From assembly GCA_017438945.1 (NCBI GenBank), contig JAFRUI010000022.1, positions 62,001 through 126,000 of the forward strand: a stretch of 64,000 nt of DNA, written 5' to 3'. Source of the DNA: Bacteroidales bacterium (GTDB taxonomy: Bacteria > Bacteroidota > Bacteroidia > Bacteroidales > WCHB1-69). The position numbers and the translations under genes were made by a program. A model generated the notes under the pieces. It was not told the DNA's origin, did not search any database, and saw nothing but the letters and a program-made list of their open reading frames with translations. Below, in pieces: positions 1 to 8,699 of the stretch (position 1 is the stretch's first letter; each line of letters begins with the position of its first letter).

Positions 1-1
1 G

Positions 2-1000
2 CCGCAGATTGGGGCAATGTACGGCGGCGACCGTTCCCGCAAGATCAACTTGGTGGAGTACGGTTTCCGGCTGCCTGCCGCCTTGGACAACCGTCCGTTG
101 AAGTTCGACGAATTCGAGGCTTTGGTTGGGCAGACCATCTACATGAGCGCCACGCCGGCAGACTACGAACTTGAGCAGTCGGGTGGGGTAGTGGTAGAGC
201 AGGTGGTGCGGCCCACGGGACTGTTAGATCCGCCGATAGAGGTACGGCCTGCCACCAATCAGGTTGACGACTTGCTGAACGAGATTGAAGATACTGTCGA
301 TAAAGGCGAGCGCGTCTTGGTGACCACACTGACCAAGCGTATGGCCGAAGAGCTGAACACTTACCTTATAAACATCGGAATAAGAGCTTGTTACATTCAC
401 TCAGATGTGGAAACCCTTGACAGAGTGGAGATTTTGCAGAACTTGCGTGCTGGCGCCATCGATGTGCTGGTGGGCGTAAACCTGCTGCGTGAAGGTTTGG
501 ATTTGCCGGAAGTGTCGTTGGTGGCTATTATGGATGCTGATAAGGAAGGTTTCTTGCGCAACGTGCGTTCGCTCACGCAGACAGCCGGACGTGCCGCGCG
601 CCACGTGAACGGCCGGGTGATTTTCTACGCTAACAAAATCACCAAATCCATGCAGGCTACTATAGACGAGACCAATCGCCGTCGTTCCAAACAGATAGCT
701 TACAACGAGTTACATCACATTGTGCCGAAAGGGGTGGTGAAATCGGACGAGATGCTGCTCACGGGCATGTCAAGCGATAACGGCAAGCAGAAAAAACAAG
801 GGGTTCAGTATGTTCAGAAAGAAAAGAAAATGTCTGCCGTTGCGGAGGATTTGTCCATGTATAATATGGAACAGTTAGAGAAGAAGAAAAAATCATACCG
901 CAAGGAAATGGAAAAGGCAGTGAAAGAGCTGGATTTTGAGAAAGCTGCCGAGTACCGCGATGCTATTGTGGCGATTGAGAACCGGATTCGGGAGTACTGA
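2..1000 (+). CDS. uvrB: UvrABC excinuclease subunit B, C-terminal part (5' end outside window)
   Basis: UvrB is the DNA-damage-verifying helicase-like subunit of nucleotide excision repair. The reading frame is open from base 2 ([14 protein letters not shown]) and the first ATG at 17 is internal, so this is the C-terminal half of a gene that begins before the window. Visible family marks are [16 protein letters not shown], the helicase motif [55 protein letters not shown] and the [12 protein letters not shown] motif VI. The C-terminus holds the UVR motif ([17 protein letters not shown]) that contacts UvrC. A hexamer repeat tract follows the stop codon and no hairpin terminator is visible. Confidence 0.97.
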   Translation, partial: PQIGAMYGGDRSRKINLVEYGFRLPAALDNRPLKFDEFEALVGQTIYMSATPADYELEQSGGVVVEQVVRPTGLLDPPIEVRPATNQVDDLLNEIEDTVDKGERVLVTTLTKRMAEELNTYLINIGIRACYIHSDVETLDRVEILQNLRAGAIDVLVGVNLLREGLDLPEVSLVAIMDADKEGFLRNVRSLTQTAGRAARHVNGRVIFYANKITKSMQATIDETNRRRSKQIAYNELHHIVPKGVVKSDEMLLTGMSSDNGKQKKQGVQYVQKEKKMSAVAEDLSMYNMEQLEKKKKSYRKEMEKAVKELDFEKAAEYRDAIVAIENRIREY

Positions 1001-1001
1001 C

Positions 1002-1079
1002 AATAACTATGACAATAACTATAACTATAACCATGACAATAACTTTGACTATTACTCTAATTTAAACTTAGACTTAAAC
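1002..1079. repeat. hexamer tandem array (13 units, TATAAC-like)
   Basis: Directly after the uvrB stop, about thirteen 6-bp units run head to tail (AATAAC, TATGAC, AATAAC, TATAAC, TATAAC, CATGAC, AATAAC, TTTGAC, TATTAC, TCTAAT, TTAAAC, TTAGAC, TTAAAC). It resembles the 7-bp arrays elsewhere in the window but has a 6-bp period. No function can be read from it. Confidence 0.75.
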
Positions 1080-1173
1080 TGTTATCTATAATACTTATTA
1101 TCACCGCTAATCACCGAAGTCTTACGTCTCAAATCCCAAAAAAGTTAAAAAGTATTAATTCCCAAAAAAATAG

Positions 1174-1181
1174 TATATTTG
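1174..1181 (+). promoter_or_regulatory. -7 element TATATTTG of the acyltransferase gene
   Basis: The sequence fits the Bacteroidota -7 consensus TAnnTTTG and lies only 10 nt before the ATG at 1192, which predicts a nearly leaderless transcript. No clear -33 element is seen. Confidence 0.6.
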
Positions 1182-1191
1182 CGGCCTGATT

Positions 1192-2337
1192 ATGGATAGA
1201 ATGGATTTTGAAGATATAAGGCCATATACGGACGCTGAATTTAAGGAGGCGTATTATCGGTTGATGGAGGATCCCCGATTTCAGGATGCTTTGCGGCTTT
1301 GTCTGCAGAATTACGGGGTAGAGGATTTCAGGAAGGATATGGAGCGGTACCAGACCATTGAAGAGGTACAAGTGGAGTTTGACAAGCGGTTTCTGGATGT
1401 TTTTCTTTCCCAATCCACAAAAGGGGTTTTTCTTTCGGGAATAGAGAATTTAGAGGAGGAAAAGACATATATGTTTATTGGGAACCATCGTGACATCACG
1501 TTGGATCCTGCCTTGTTGCAGTACTATTTTTTCATTGAAAAGAAGAAAACTTCCCGTATCGCGATGGGGGATAACTTGTTCACTACCCCCTTGTTGGGCG
1601 AAATCGCGAAGCTGAACAAGATGATCAAGGTGAAGCGGGGAGGAACTATGCGTGAGAAGTTAGTCAATTTCCAGAAGTTGGCTGCCTATATCCAGTATTC
1701 GCTTTTCGAGGATAAGGAATCTGTATGGATTGCCCAGCGCGACGGTCGCACCAAAGACGGCAATGATTTCACCAAGCAGGGTTTGCTGAAGATGATCACT
1801 ATGGGTAACGACAAGCATCTGTTGGAAACAATCCGCAAGATGAACATTACCCCTTTGACGGTCTCCTATGAGTATGAGTCTTGCGACAAAATGAAGGCAC
1901 GCGAGCTTGCTTTGAGTGAAAATGGCCCTTACGTAAAAGAGCCGGGAGAGGATTTCAACAGCATCAAGCAGGGCATTTTCGGTCAGAAGGGTAGGGTAGC
2001 CCTCACCATTGGCCACCCACTCTGCGATGAACTGGATCTTGTTCCTGACAATCTCAACAATAATGACAAACTTTATTTTGTTTGTAAGCTGATAGACAAA
2101 CAGATATACAAAAATTATGTGCTATATCCCAACAACTACATCGCACATGATTTGATGCAACAGAATCAGGAATATGCCAACCATTATACTCCGGAAGAGA
2201 AATCGAAATTTGAAGCTTATCTAGAGATGCAGTCCCAAACGAGTGATGTTCCGGAGGAAAAGATGCGCGCCAATCTCCTGAAAATTTACGCCACTCCTGT
2301 GGACAATTATATGAAAGCAATTTCCGAAGAGAATTAA
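1192..2337 (+). CDS. 1-acyl-sn-glycerol-3-phosphate acyltransferase-like protein
   Basis: A 381-residue protein of the PlsC/GPAT-like acyltransferase group, expected to move an acyl chain onto a glycerophosphate or similar lipid acceptor at the inner membrane. The key stretch is FIGNHRDITLDPALLQYYF at about residues 96-115, which carries the NHRDI block of this Bacteroidales family in place of the classical NHX4D; further blocks are VKRGGTMREKL and the basic stretch WIAQRDGRTKDG. No transmembrane segment or signal peptide is evident. The gene has its own -7 element and is followed after 16 nt by the GT9 gene, so the two may be co-transcribed. A second ATG lies three codons downstream of the chosen start. 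The acceptor is unknown. Confidence 0.8.
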   Translation: MDRMDFEDIRPYTDAEFKEAYYRLMEDPRFQDALRLCLQNYGVEDFRKDMERYQTIEEVQVEFDKRFLDVFLSQSTKGVFLSGIENLEEEKTYMFIGNHRDITLDPALLQYYFFIEKKKTSRIAMGDNLFTTPLLGEIAKLNKMIKVKRGGTMREKLVNFQKLAAYIQYSLFEDKESVWIAQRDGRTKDGNDFTKQGLLKMITMGNDKHLLETIRKMNITPLTVSYEYESCDKMKARELALSENGPYVKEPGEDFNSIKQGIFGQKGRVALTIGHPLCDELDLVPDNLNNNDKLYFVCKLIDKQIYKNYVLYPNNYIAHDLMQQNQEYANHYTPEEKSKFEAYLEMQSQTSDVPEEKMRANLLKIYATPVDNYMKAISEEN

Positions 2338-2353
2338 TATTTTTTAATGCTAT

Positions 2354-3364
2354 ATGGATGAGATTCAACCCCCGTCGCAACCGAAAATTCTAATTATCAG
2401 ACTGAGCTCCATCGGTGACATTGTGCTAACCACACCGGTTATCAGAGCTGTGAACGAGCAACTGCCTGAGGCAGAGGTTCATTTTCTGGTCAGAAAAGAT
2501 TTAGTTTCTGTGGTTGAGAACAACCCTCACATTCACAAGGTACATACCTACGACCCTGAAAATGTGAACCAAACCATCGATGAGTTACGTCAAGAACGAT
2601 TCACCGTGGTCATTGATTTGCAGAAAACGTTGCGTTCTAGAAAAGTGGTGCGTCGCTTGAAGGTGCCTTCCTATACTTTCCATAAGTATAATCTTTCGAA
2701 GTGGATTTGCTATCGTCTCAAGATGAACGGTTTGCCGGAAACCCATATTGTGGAGCGGTACTTTGAAGCAGTCAAGGAATTGGATGTCCACAACGACCAC
2801 AAAGGGTTGGAGTTTTACATTCCTGAAAACCAAGGCTTTGACGAGGACGATCTGCCGATGATGTTCGATGATGGATTCGTGGCCATTGTGCTGGCTGCGC
2901 AGCATTTCACGAAGCGTATTCCGGTGAGCAAGGTGGTGGAAATCGGCAGCATCCTGCACAAGCCGATTATGCTGCTGGGTGGCAAGGACGTGTTCGAGGA
3001 AGGCGAGCAGGTGGTCTCCCAGCTCGGTGAACGTGCCACCAACGGTTGCGGCAAGTACTCATTGTACCAGTCGGCGGCCATCCTTCAACACGCTGACTGT
3101 GTGATTACTGGCGACACGGGGCTGATGCATATATCGGCGGCGTTACACAAGCCCACGGCAGCCATTTTCGGCTCCACTATTCCCGAATACGGATATTATC
3201 CCTATATGCCCGGCGAGCGCGACAAGTTCCGCAATTTCGAAGTTTGTCCGCTCAACTGCCGTCCGTGTTCGAAGTTTGGCAGTTCCAAGTGCCGTCGGAA
3301 GCATTTCAAGTGTATGAAGAACATCTCTGCGACGGAGGTGGCGGAGTGGGTGAACCGGTTTTAG
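2354..3364 (+). CDS. glycosyltransferase family 9 (heptosyltransferase-like)
   Basis: A 336-residue GT9 enzyme. The N-terminal motif RLSSIGDIVLTTPVIRAV and the nucleotide-binding region GDTGLMHISAALHKPTAAIF are characteristic of ADP-heptose:LPS heptosyltransferases, which build the inner core of lipopolysaccharide on the cytoplasmic face. A cysteine-rich tail (CPLNCRPCSKFGSSKCRRKHFKC, near residue 305) is common in Bacteroidetes GT9 proteins and may bind metal. It follows the acyltransferase by 16 nt, which fits a shared role in envelope lipid or LPS synthesis. The donor sugar is inferred from the family only. The stop codon is the first unit of a heptamer array. Confidence 0.88.
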   Translation: MDEIQPPSQPKILIIRLSSIGDIVLTTPVIRAVNEQLPEAEVHFLVRKDLVSVVENNPHIHKVHTYDPENVNQTIDELRQERFTVVIDLQKTLRSRKVVRRLKVPSYTFHKYNLSKWICYRLKMNGLPETHIVERYFEAVKELDVHNDHKGLEFYIPENQGFDEDDLPMMFDDGFVAIVLAAQHFTKRIPVSKVVEIGSILHKPIMLLGGKDVFEEGEQVVSQLGERATNGCGKYSLYQSAAILQHADCVITGDTGLMHISAALHKPTAAIFGSTIPEYGYYPYMPGERDKFRNFEVCPLNCRPCSKFGSSKCRRKHFKCMKNISATEVAEWVNRF

Positions 3365-3381
3365 ATAGTTAGTAGTTAGTA
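3361..3381. repeat. heptamer array beginning at the GT9 stop codon (3 units)
   Basis: TTAGATA, GTTAGTA, GTTAGTA: three 7-bp units. The first includes the TAG stop of the GT9 gene. The unit is a rotation of the TTAGTAG unit seen at 30354-30388. Confidence 0.6.
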
Positions 3382-3491
3382 GTTTCGGGGGGAGTGTAGG
3401 AATGGAAGTGGATGGGAGAGAAAGTCGGACGTGTAAGATAAAAGCGAAGCTGAAAAACGATTTCCATCGTCTTCCAGCACGAAAATAATTG

Positions 3492-3499
3492 TATTTTTG
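3492..3499 (+). promoter_or_regulatory. -7 element TATTTTTG of the ATPase/nuclease gene
   Basis: Matches TAnnTTTG, followed by C as in most promoters here, 19 nt before the ATG at 3519. It supports that ATG over an in-frame TTG at 3489, which lies upstream of the element. Confidence 0.6.
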
Positions 3500-3518
3500 C
3501 TGCGAAAATCTTGACATT

Positions 3519-5372
3519 ATGAAATACCCCATCGGAATACAGACATTCGCAAAAATTCGTGAGGAAGACTACATCTATATTGATAAAACAAAAGATGTTT
3601 TTCAACTGGCTAAGAATGGCGGATATTTTTTTATCAGCCGCCCCCGCAGGTTTGGCAAAAGCCTGCTTGTCACCACGTTGGAGGCTTACTTCCAAGGGCG
3701 GAAAAAGTTGTTTGAGGGTCTGGCAATCAGTGAGTTGGAGACGGAATGGAAGCAATATCCCGTGCTGCATATCGATCTCAATGCTGAAGAATACTCGAAC
3801 AAGCAGGCGTTGGTCTCGATTATAGACAGACATTTGCACCAATTCGAATCGGTCTATGGGCAATGTTCCACCGAAAAGACCCTTGCAGACCGGTTTATCG
3901 GTGTTATCCGTCGCGCTTACGAGCAGACAGGACAACAGGTGGTGATTCTGGTGGACGAATACGACAAGCCGCTGTTGGAAGCCATCAACAATCCTGAACT
4001 GCAAAACGATTACCGAACCACCCTGAAATCCTTTTACGGAGTGGCTAAAACAATGGACAGCTACATCCGGTTTGCATTGTTCACCGGTGTGACTAAATTC
4101 TCAAAAGTAAGCGTGTTCAGTGACCTCAACAACTTGGAGGATATCACAATGGACGAACAATACGCGCAAATCTGCGGCATCACGGAACAGGAAATCCGGG
4201 ACAATCTGGACGAAGAGGTCGGGGCTATGGCTGAAAAGCTGAAGATTTCAAAATGTGAGTGCTATGAGAAGCTGAAAGCATATTATGACGGCTACCACTT
4301 TCATCCCGACAGCGTAGGGATTTACAATCCCTTTAGCTTGTTATGTGCTCTAAAACGCCAGGAGTTCTGGGATTTCTGGTTTGAAACAGGTACCCCCACC
4401 TTTCTGGTAGAGACCATGAAGCGCAATAACTACGACCTGGAGCGGCTCACTTTCGAGGATGCCACGGCAGACCTGTTGGGCAGTCTGGATTCCATCGATA
4501 CCAATCCAATACCGTTGATATACCAGAGCGGCTATCTTACTATAAAAGGTTATGATTCCCGTTTTTTGACCTATCGGTTGGGGTTCCCGAACGAGGAGGT
4601 GGAACGGGGGTTCTCTCGTTTCCTTTTCAGATATTATACCCCCGCAAGTCAGGGAAGGGACAGCTTTATTAAGAATTTCGTGATGGCTATAGAAGCTGGG
4701 CAGATTAAAAATTTTATGTTGTTGTTGGAATCGCTGTTCGCCGGGCAGGATTACCAGTTGGTGGGAAATACTGAGCTCTACTTCCACAATGCAGTGTCAC
4801 TCATTTTCAAGATGGTCGGTTTTTACACGGAAACCGAGCGGCACACTACCGACGGCCGCATGGACATGGTAGTGCAAACCGCCGATTACATCTATCTTTT
4901 CGAGTTCAAGTTAGACAAGTCCGCTGAGGAGGCTTTGGCGCAAATTGAAGAGAAACAGTACGCCGCACCGTTCGCCCATGACCCGCGCAAGCTCTACAAA
5001 ATCGGCGTGAACTTCTCCGGCAAGACCCGTCGGGTTGAGAGCTGGAAGATGAAGGTGGTTGATCGGGACAATATAAAGGATATTCTCTCAATTAATGGAA
5101 AGCCGTTTCAGGCATTTACAACCGCTGACGGGCAAAATATACCCGCCGGCGTATCTTACCAATTAATAACCGTACACGGTACAATTGAAGTAAATTGTAC
5201 CAGCGACACGTATTATAATTGTGTGCACTTACTGAATAGCTCAAAACCAAGTACGGAATATCACCAGTACATTACTCTCACACACTTCGAGGGAAAGAAC
5301 TCAAAGGGGGAAGAATATGAAGAAAACAATATCACCTGTAATTATGACCCCAAGGAGGAGCAAGCCGAATAG
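3519..5372 (+). CDS. AAA-ATPase-like / PD-(D/E)XK nuclease family protein with extra C-terminal region
   Basis: A 617-residue protein of the family often annotated as AAA-ATPase plus DUF1703, present in many copies in gut Bacteroidales and of unknown role. From the N-terminus: the family start MKYPIGIQTFAKIREEDY, a Walker A (SRPRRFGKSLLV, about residue 40), a Walker B (VVILVDEYDKPLLEA, about 145) and a nuclease core near 450-490 (GRMDMVVQ, then YLFEFKLD, giving the D and ExK residues). Both catalytic halves look intact. After the usual end of the nuclease domain (near 520) come about 95 residues beginning SINGKPFQAFTTADGQN and containing several Cys and Tyr, which I do not recognise. The start at 3519 was chosen because it begins the family consensus and sits 19 nt after a -7 element. 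Confidence 0.85.
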   Translation: MKYPIGIQTFAKIREEDYIYIDKTKDVFQLAKNGGYFFISRPRRFGKSLLVTTLEAYFQGRKKLFEGLAISELETEWKQYPVLHIDLNAEEYSNKQALVSIIDRHLHQFESVYGQCSTEKTLADRFIGVIRRAYEQTGQQVVILVDEYDKPLLEAINNPELQNDYRTTLKSFYGVAKTMDSYIRFALFTGVTKFSKVSVFSDLNNLEDITMDEQYAQICGITEQEIRDNLDEEVGAMAEKLKISKCECYEKLKAYYDGYHFHPDSVGIYNPFSLLCALKRQEFWDFWFETGTPTFLVETMKRNNYDLERLTFEDATADLLGSLDSIDTNPIPLIYQSGYLTIKGYDSRFLTYRLGFPNEEVERGFSRFLFRYYTPASQGRDSFIKNFVMAIEAGQIKNFMLLLESLFAGQDYQLVGNTELYFHNAVSLIFKMVGFYTETERHTTDGRMDMVVQTADYIYLFEFKLDKSAEEALAQIEEKQYAAPFAHDPRKLYKIGVNFSGKTRRVESWKMKVVDRDNIKDILSINGKPFQAFTTADGQNIPAGVSYQLITVHGTIEVNCTSDTYYNCVHLLNSSKPSTEYHQYITLTHFEGKNSKGEEYEENNITCNYDPKEEQAE

Positions 5373-5451
5373 GCTTCTCTTATTGGAAAAACCGCGTTGA
5401 AAGATAAAGAGCGGACGTAGGCAGAGAGGGAGATGGTGGTTGGGACTTTTT

Positions 5452-6023
5452 AGAAAAACTGCAGCACGTCGATTTATGCGGCAGAGACATAATGTCGGAT
5501 GATGGCAGCACATTCCTCGTAGCTGAGATTGCTGAATTTGTAATCACTGCCACTGTTTGCTTTAGTCAAGCCAGCAATCGAGGCAAAATCCTCTTGTGGA
5601 TATTTTCGCTCATCGGGAGCGACATCGAAACGGCTCTGCTGTCGAACAGCTTGCGACAGGCCTCTGGTTAGTAAGTGTCAAAATCTCTTTTCAACGTAGA
5701 GGGGCATACTTCAATCTTTTCCATCGCGGTTTTACGGTTACGGCACCAATGGTGTCAAATTGAGCCGAGTACAACAAGATGCCAAAATCGTCATTCTCGT
5801 CAATGTGCAACATTCGGGATTGAATCTGGTGGTTTTCACCCTCCGATAACATATTGAAGAAGTAAGGGAAAAAATTTTCGGACAGATAAGACTTTTCCCG
5901 AACAGGCATGGACATACACACTGGCGCACCATCATAACCCATGATGTAGGTGAAGCGGTAGCCTTCACTTTGTTGTGATTTTATATGCTTAAGGTAGCTC
6001 CTGCAAGAATCCTTGAACAGCTC
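5452..6023 (-). pseudogene. hipA: hipA toxin-kinase locus remnant (HipA N domain plus kinase fragment)
   Basis: The reverse strand shows two disconnected pieces of HipA, the serine/threonine kinase toxin that phosphorylates aminoacyl-tRNA synthetases. Piece one (about 6023-5691) reads through EGYRFTYIMGYDGAPVC, MSMPVREKSYLSENFFPYFF, NMLSEGENHQIQSR and IDENDDFGILLYSA to DTIGAVTVKP, the HipA_N (couple_hipA) domain, but without a proper start codon or first strands. Piece two (about 5655-5452) reads SRFDVAPDERKYPQEDFASI, AGLTKANSGSDYKFSNLSYE and ECAAIIRHYVSAA, then a TAA, IDVLQFF and another stop; this matches the middle of the kinase domain. The ATP-binding N-lobe, the catalytic loop and the C-terminus are missing. 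No intact hipB-like repressor is adjacent. I infer decay of a Bacteroidales-type split hipA locus. Confidence 0.75.
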
Positions 6024-6713
6024 TCACCTACGGCGAATCTCGCGCACCACAGCCGCTTTATCCACCACCTGAAACCTCACCTCATACCCGTCAAACGGAA
6101 AACCATAAACCCTTTCTTCGTCATGATGGTATGCGGGCCGTGGGTCTTGCGCCAGCACCTCTCGCAACTTCTCCAACTTTTCGGGTTTTAGCCTTCTGGC
6201 AATAGCTTCGGGAATCTCCACCCCAAGTTGGTAGTCCTCGTGCTCTTGCGTGAACCCTTTGGTGGCTTCCGGGTGGCAGTCGGTGGTGAGCAGGTAGGGT
6301 TTGATGTCGTAAATCGGGGTGCCGTCCATGAGGTCGGCGCCGCCCACAAGTAGGGTAGGGTTCTTTGGGTTAAGGTCGGCCTCGATGAGCTCCACGCAGG
6401 AGAGTCCGATGGGATTGGGACGGAAGGGCGAGCGCGTGGCGAAGACGCCCATGCGACGGTTGCCGCCGAGTCGCGGAGGACGTACCGTCGGCGACCAACC
6501 TTCCTGTTGTACCTCTGAGAATCCCCAGATCAGCCACAGATGGGAAAACTCCTCGATGCTGCGCAATGCTTCCGTATTCCGGTACTCGGGCTCGAACACT
6601 ATGCGCGCCCGCAACGATGGCACCAACCCGCTCTGCCTCGGAATCCCGAACTTCGTTGGAAATTCGCTGCGAATACGGGCGATGACCTTGGTTTCAATAA
6701 TATGTTCGTCCAT
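6024..6713 (-). CDS. trmO: tRNA (N6-threonylcarbamoyladenosine37-N6)-methyltransferase TrmO
   Basis: TrmO adds a methyl group from SAM to t6A37 of tRNA-Thr, using an unusual beta-barrel fold (formerly TsaA/VirR-like). At 229 residues it is the length of the E. coli enzyme. Visible family motifs are VIARIRSEFPTKFGIPRQ at the start, YRNTEALRSIEEFSHLWLIW, RMGVFATRSPFRPNPIGLS (the SAM/dimer motif) and GADLMDGTPIYDIKPYL, then a C-terminal DPRPAYHHDEERVYGF segment. It is the last gene of a same-strand run after rpe, the SHOCT protein and the sugar transporter, separated from the transporter by 96 nt holding a palindromic repeat. It runs into the hipA remnant downstream. Confidence 0.95.
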   Translation of the reverse strand: MDEHIIETKVIARIRSEFPTKFGIPRQSGLVPSLRARIVFEPEYRNTEALRSIEEFSHLWLIWGFSEVQQEGWSPTVRPPRLGGNRRMGVFATRSPFRPNPIGLSCVELIEADLNPKNPTLLVGGADLMDGTPIYDIKPYLLTTDCHPEATKGFTQEHEDYQLGVEIPEAIARRLKPEKLEKLREVLAQDPRPAYHHDEERVYGFPFDGYEVRFQVVDKAAVVREIRRR

Positions 6714-6726
6714 AAATTTCTAAAAA

Positions 6727-6751
6727 TGGGGCGTATCGCATACGCCCCTAC
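6727..6751. repeat. dispersed palindrome, GGGGCGTAT family
   Basis: Arms GGGGCGTAT and ATACGCCCC around a CGC centre, with flanking TAC. The same palindrome recurs at 27907-27933, and derivatives occur at 53818-53860 and 56467-56535. It lies between the MFS transporter and trmO. Confidence 0.85.
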
Positions 6752-6780
6752 TTTTCTTTTCGGCTGTCACATTGAAACAG

Positions 6781-6818
6781 CCCTATATCCCTCCTATCCC
6801 CTCATCCTCTTATCCTCT
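6781..6818. repeat. degenerate 8-9 bp direct repeats (CCTCATCC-like)
   Basis: CCCTATATC, CCTCCTATC, CCCTCATC, CTCTTATC run head to tail just beyond and into the 3' end of the transporter gene (reverse strand). It looks like a relative of the heptamer arrays with a looser period. Confidence 0.45.
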
Positions 6819-8060
6819 TTTTTCCATCTTGTACCCCACTGTCGCGAAGAACAAAATGTACGCGTAGCTGACGAACAACAGCGCGTAGGCGGCATGATTG
6901 TTCACGGCGTCGGCGATTTTGCCGTAAATCAGCGGCATCACGGCACCGCCCACGATGGCCATTACCATCAGTGCGGAGGCGAACTCGGTGTGGTCGCCCA
7001 AATCATGGATAGCCAACGGCCAAATGGCGGGCCACATGATGGCGTGCGCGAAACTCAGACAGATGATGGCAATGATGGAGATAATGCCTGTTGTGCACAA
7101 TGCCACGATAACCAGTGCGACAGAGAGCAGCAACTGGATAATCAGGGCTTGCCGTTGTGAAATCACCTTGGGGACAAACAGAATACCGCAGATATAACCC
7201 ACCAACAGGGCAATTAAAGCGTAAACACCAAAATAATGGGACACGGCAGTAGGAATGCCATAATAGTCGCCGTAAGGAATCAGCGTGTCGATGGCGATGA
7301 CTTCAGCACCCACATAGAAGAAGATGGCGAAAACGCCGAGCCACAAATACGGGAAGCTGAAGATGCTGGTCTTCTTGCCGTCGATTTTCTTCTCCTCTTC
7401 CACAATTTCGGGCAGATGAGCGGTTTTGATGAAGAGCACCAACGCGATGAGCACAGCCGTCATGATGAGGTAGGGGATAATGACGCCGTTGGAGAGCTGT
7501 TGCAACATAGCTTCTTTCTCCGGACCGGGAGTCATCTCCTTGATGCTCTCGAAGAGGTGTTCTTTGCCGCTGAAAAGGGCGTTATAGAGGACCAGGATGC
7601 CGATCATACCGGCCACCTTGTTGCAGATGCCCATGATGCTCATGCGCCGCGCCGCCGACTCAATCGGACCGATGACCGTGACGAAGGGGTTGCTGGCGGT
7701 CTGCAACAGTGACAATCCGCTGCCTTGCAGGAAAAGACCCAGCAAGAACATCGGGTAGCTGCGCATTTTCGCTCCCGGGATAAACATCATGCAGCCGATG
7801 GCCATGACGACCAACCCTAATGCCATGCCGTTGCTGTATCCTGTCTTCTTCAGCACGAAGGAAGAAGGGATAGACATCACGAAGTAGGCGATATAGAAAG
7901 CAAATGTCACCAAATATCCCTGAACTTGCGTGGTAAGTTCGCAGGAAGTGCGCATGTAGGGGATCAAAATGTTGTTCAGCCATGTCACGAAACCGAATAC
8001 AAAGAACAGCGATCCGATGACGAACATGCTATAGGCAGTACTATTTTTCTTTTCTTCCAT
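6810..8060 (-). CDS. sugar MFS transporter, FucP/GluP family
   Basis: A 416-residue, 12-helix major facilitator of the fucose/glucose/galactose:H+ symporter family (TC 2.A.1.7). The N-terminal helices carry SMFVIGSLFFVFGFVTWLNN and LVTFAFYIAYFVMSIPSS, followed by KKTGYSNGMALGL, GSGLSLLQTASNPFVTVIGP and ARRMSIMGICNKVAG, all strong marks of this group. It imports a monosaccharide across the inner membrane; the exact sugar cannot be read from sequence. It starts 12 nt after the stop of the SHOCT gene, so the genes rpe, SHOCT and transporter probably form one transcript. Confidence 0.92.
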   Translation of the reverse strand: MEEKKNSTAYSMFVIGSLFFVFGFVTWLNNILIPYMRTSCELTTQVQGYLVTFAFYIAYFVMSIPSSFVLKKTGYSNGMALGLVVMAIGCMMFIPGAKMRSYPMFLLGLFLQGSGLSLLQTASNPFVTVIGPIESAARRMSIMGICNKVAGMIGILVLYNALFSGKEHLFESIKEMTPGPEKEAMLQQLSNGVIIPYLIMTAVLIALVLFIKTAHLPEIVEEEKKIDGKKTSIFSFPYLWLGVFAIFFYVGAEVIAIDTLIPYGDYYGIPTAVSHYFGVYALIALLVGYICGILFVPKVISQRQALIIQLLLSVALVIVALCTTGIISIIAIICLSFAHAIMWPAIWPLAIHDLGDHTEFASALMVMAIVGGAVMPLIYGKIADAVNNHAAYALLFVSYAYILFFATVGYKMEKRG

Positions 8061-8072
8061 AAATATTCGGAT

Positions 8073-8696
8073 TTACTTGATTTTTTTCATCAATTCCGCC
8101 TTTTTGGCATCATACTCCTCTTGGGTGATGATCTGGAGATCCAGTTTTTCCTTCCATTTCTTCAATTCCTGTATGGCGGCATCGGAGGCCATCTCTTCCA
8201 GATTGGCTTTGACGACCACCTCTTTTGTGGCAATTGCTTCTTCAAAGTTGGTGCAGGCCAGACCGCCTCGGTTAAGCACGAGGTAAATTTTGCAGCCGCA
8301 TGTCATCTTGTTGAAAGGATCCACAGGAACGCACTGGATTCTTTTGATGGTGGCCACACCGCCGGCACGGTTTTCGACGCGCTCTGCACGCTCCTGACTT
8401 ACCGCACGATCAGAAGTTGTAGCTTTTTCATCTTCTGCCAAAGCGTTTATCCAACTGCCTGTAACATCTTTGAAATAGACATAATACTTGCCATTTGTCG
8501 GATAGCCATAAGTAATGGTGGAGCCAATCTTGTACGTGACCCCGTCGGAAGCCACATAAGCTGTAATGTCATCACCACCTTTTCTTCCGGTCAACTCTTT
8601 GGCCGACTTTTGTTCCAAAATATCTTGGTAGGTAACGGTTTGCGCATTAGAAATCAAGCACAATCCTACAAATAGAAAAATAAAAAGTTTTTTCAT
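8073..8696 (-). CDS. exported SHOCT-domain protein
   Basis: A 207-residue protein with a cleavable signal peptide (MKKLFIFLFVGLCLISNAQ). The middle (about 20-165) is unassigned but includes the segment FNKMTCGCKIYLVLNRGG. The last 35 residues (LKKWKEKLDLQIITQEEYDA then KKAELMKKI) form a SHOCT motif, a short C-terminal helix pair thought to mediate oligomerisation. It lies 3 nt after the rpe stop and 12 nt before the transporter. I do not recognise a specific function. It is probably periplasmic or on the envelope. Confidence 0.75.
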   Translation of the reverse strand: MKKLFIFLFVGLCLISNAQTVTYQDILEQKSAKELTGRKGGDDITAYVASDGVTYKIGSTITYGYPTNGKYYVYFKDVTGSWINALAEDEKATTSDRAVSQERAERVENRAGGVATIKRIQCVPVDPFNKMTCGCKIYLVLNRGGLACTNFEEAIATKEVVVKANLEEMASDAAIQELKKWKEKLDLQIITQEEYDAKKAELMKKIK

Positions 8697-8699
8697 TTG

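Noticed and set aside
5675..5968. Small plus- and minus-strand frames in the trmO/ATPase gap as intact genes
   Set aside because: The minus-strand reading shows broken HipA segments instead, and the other frames have no motif or start context.
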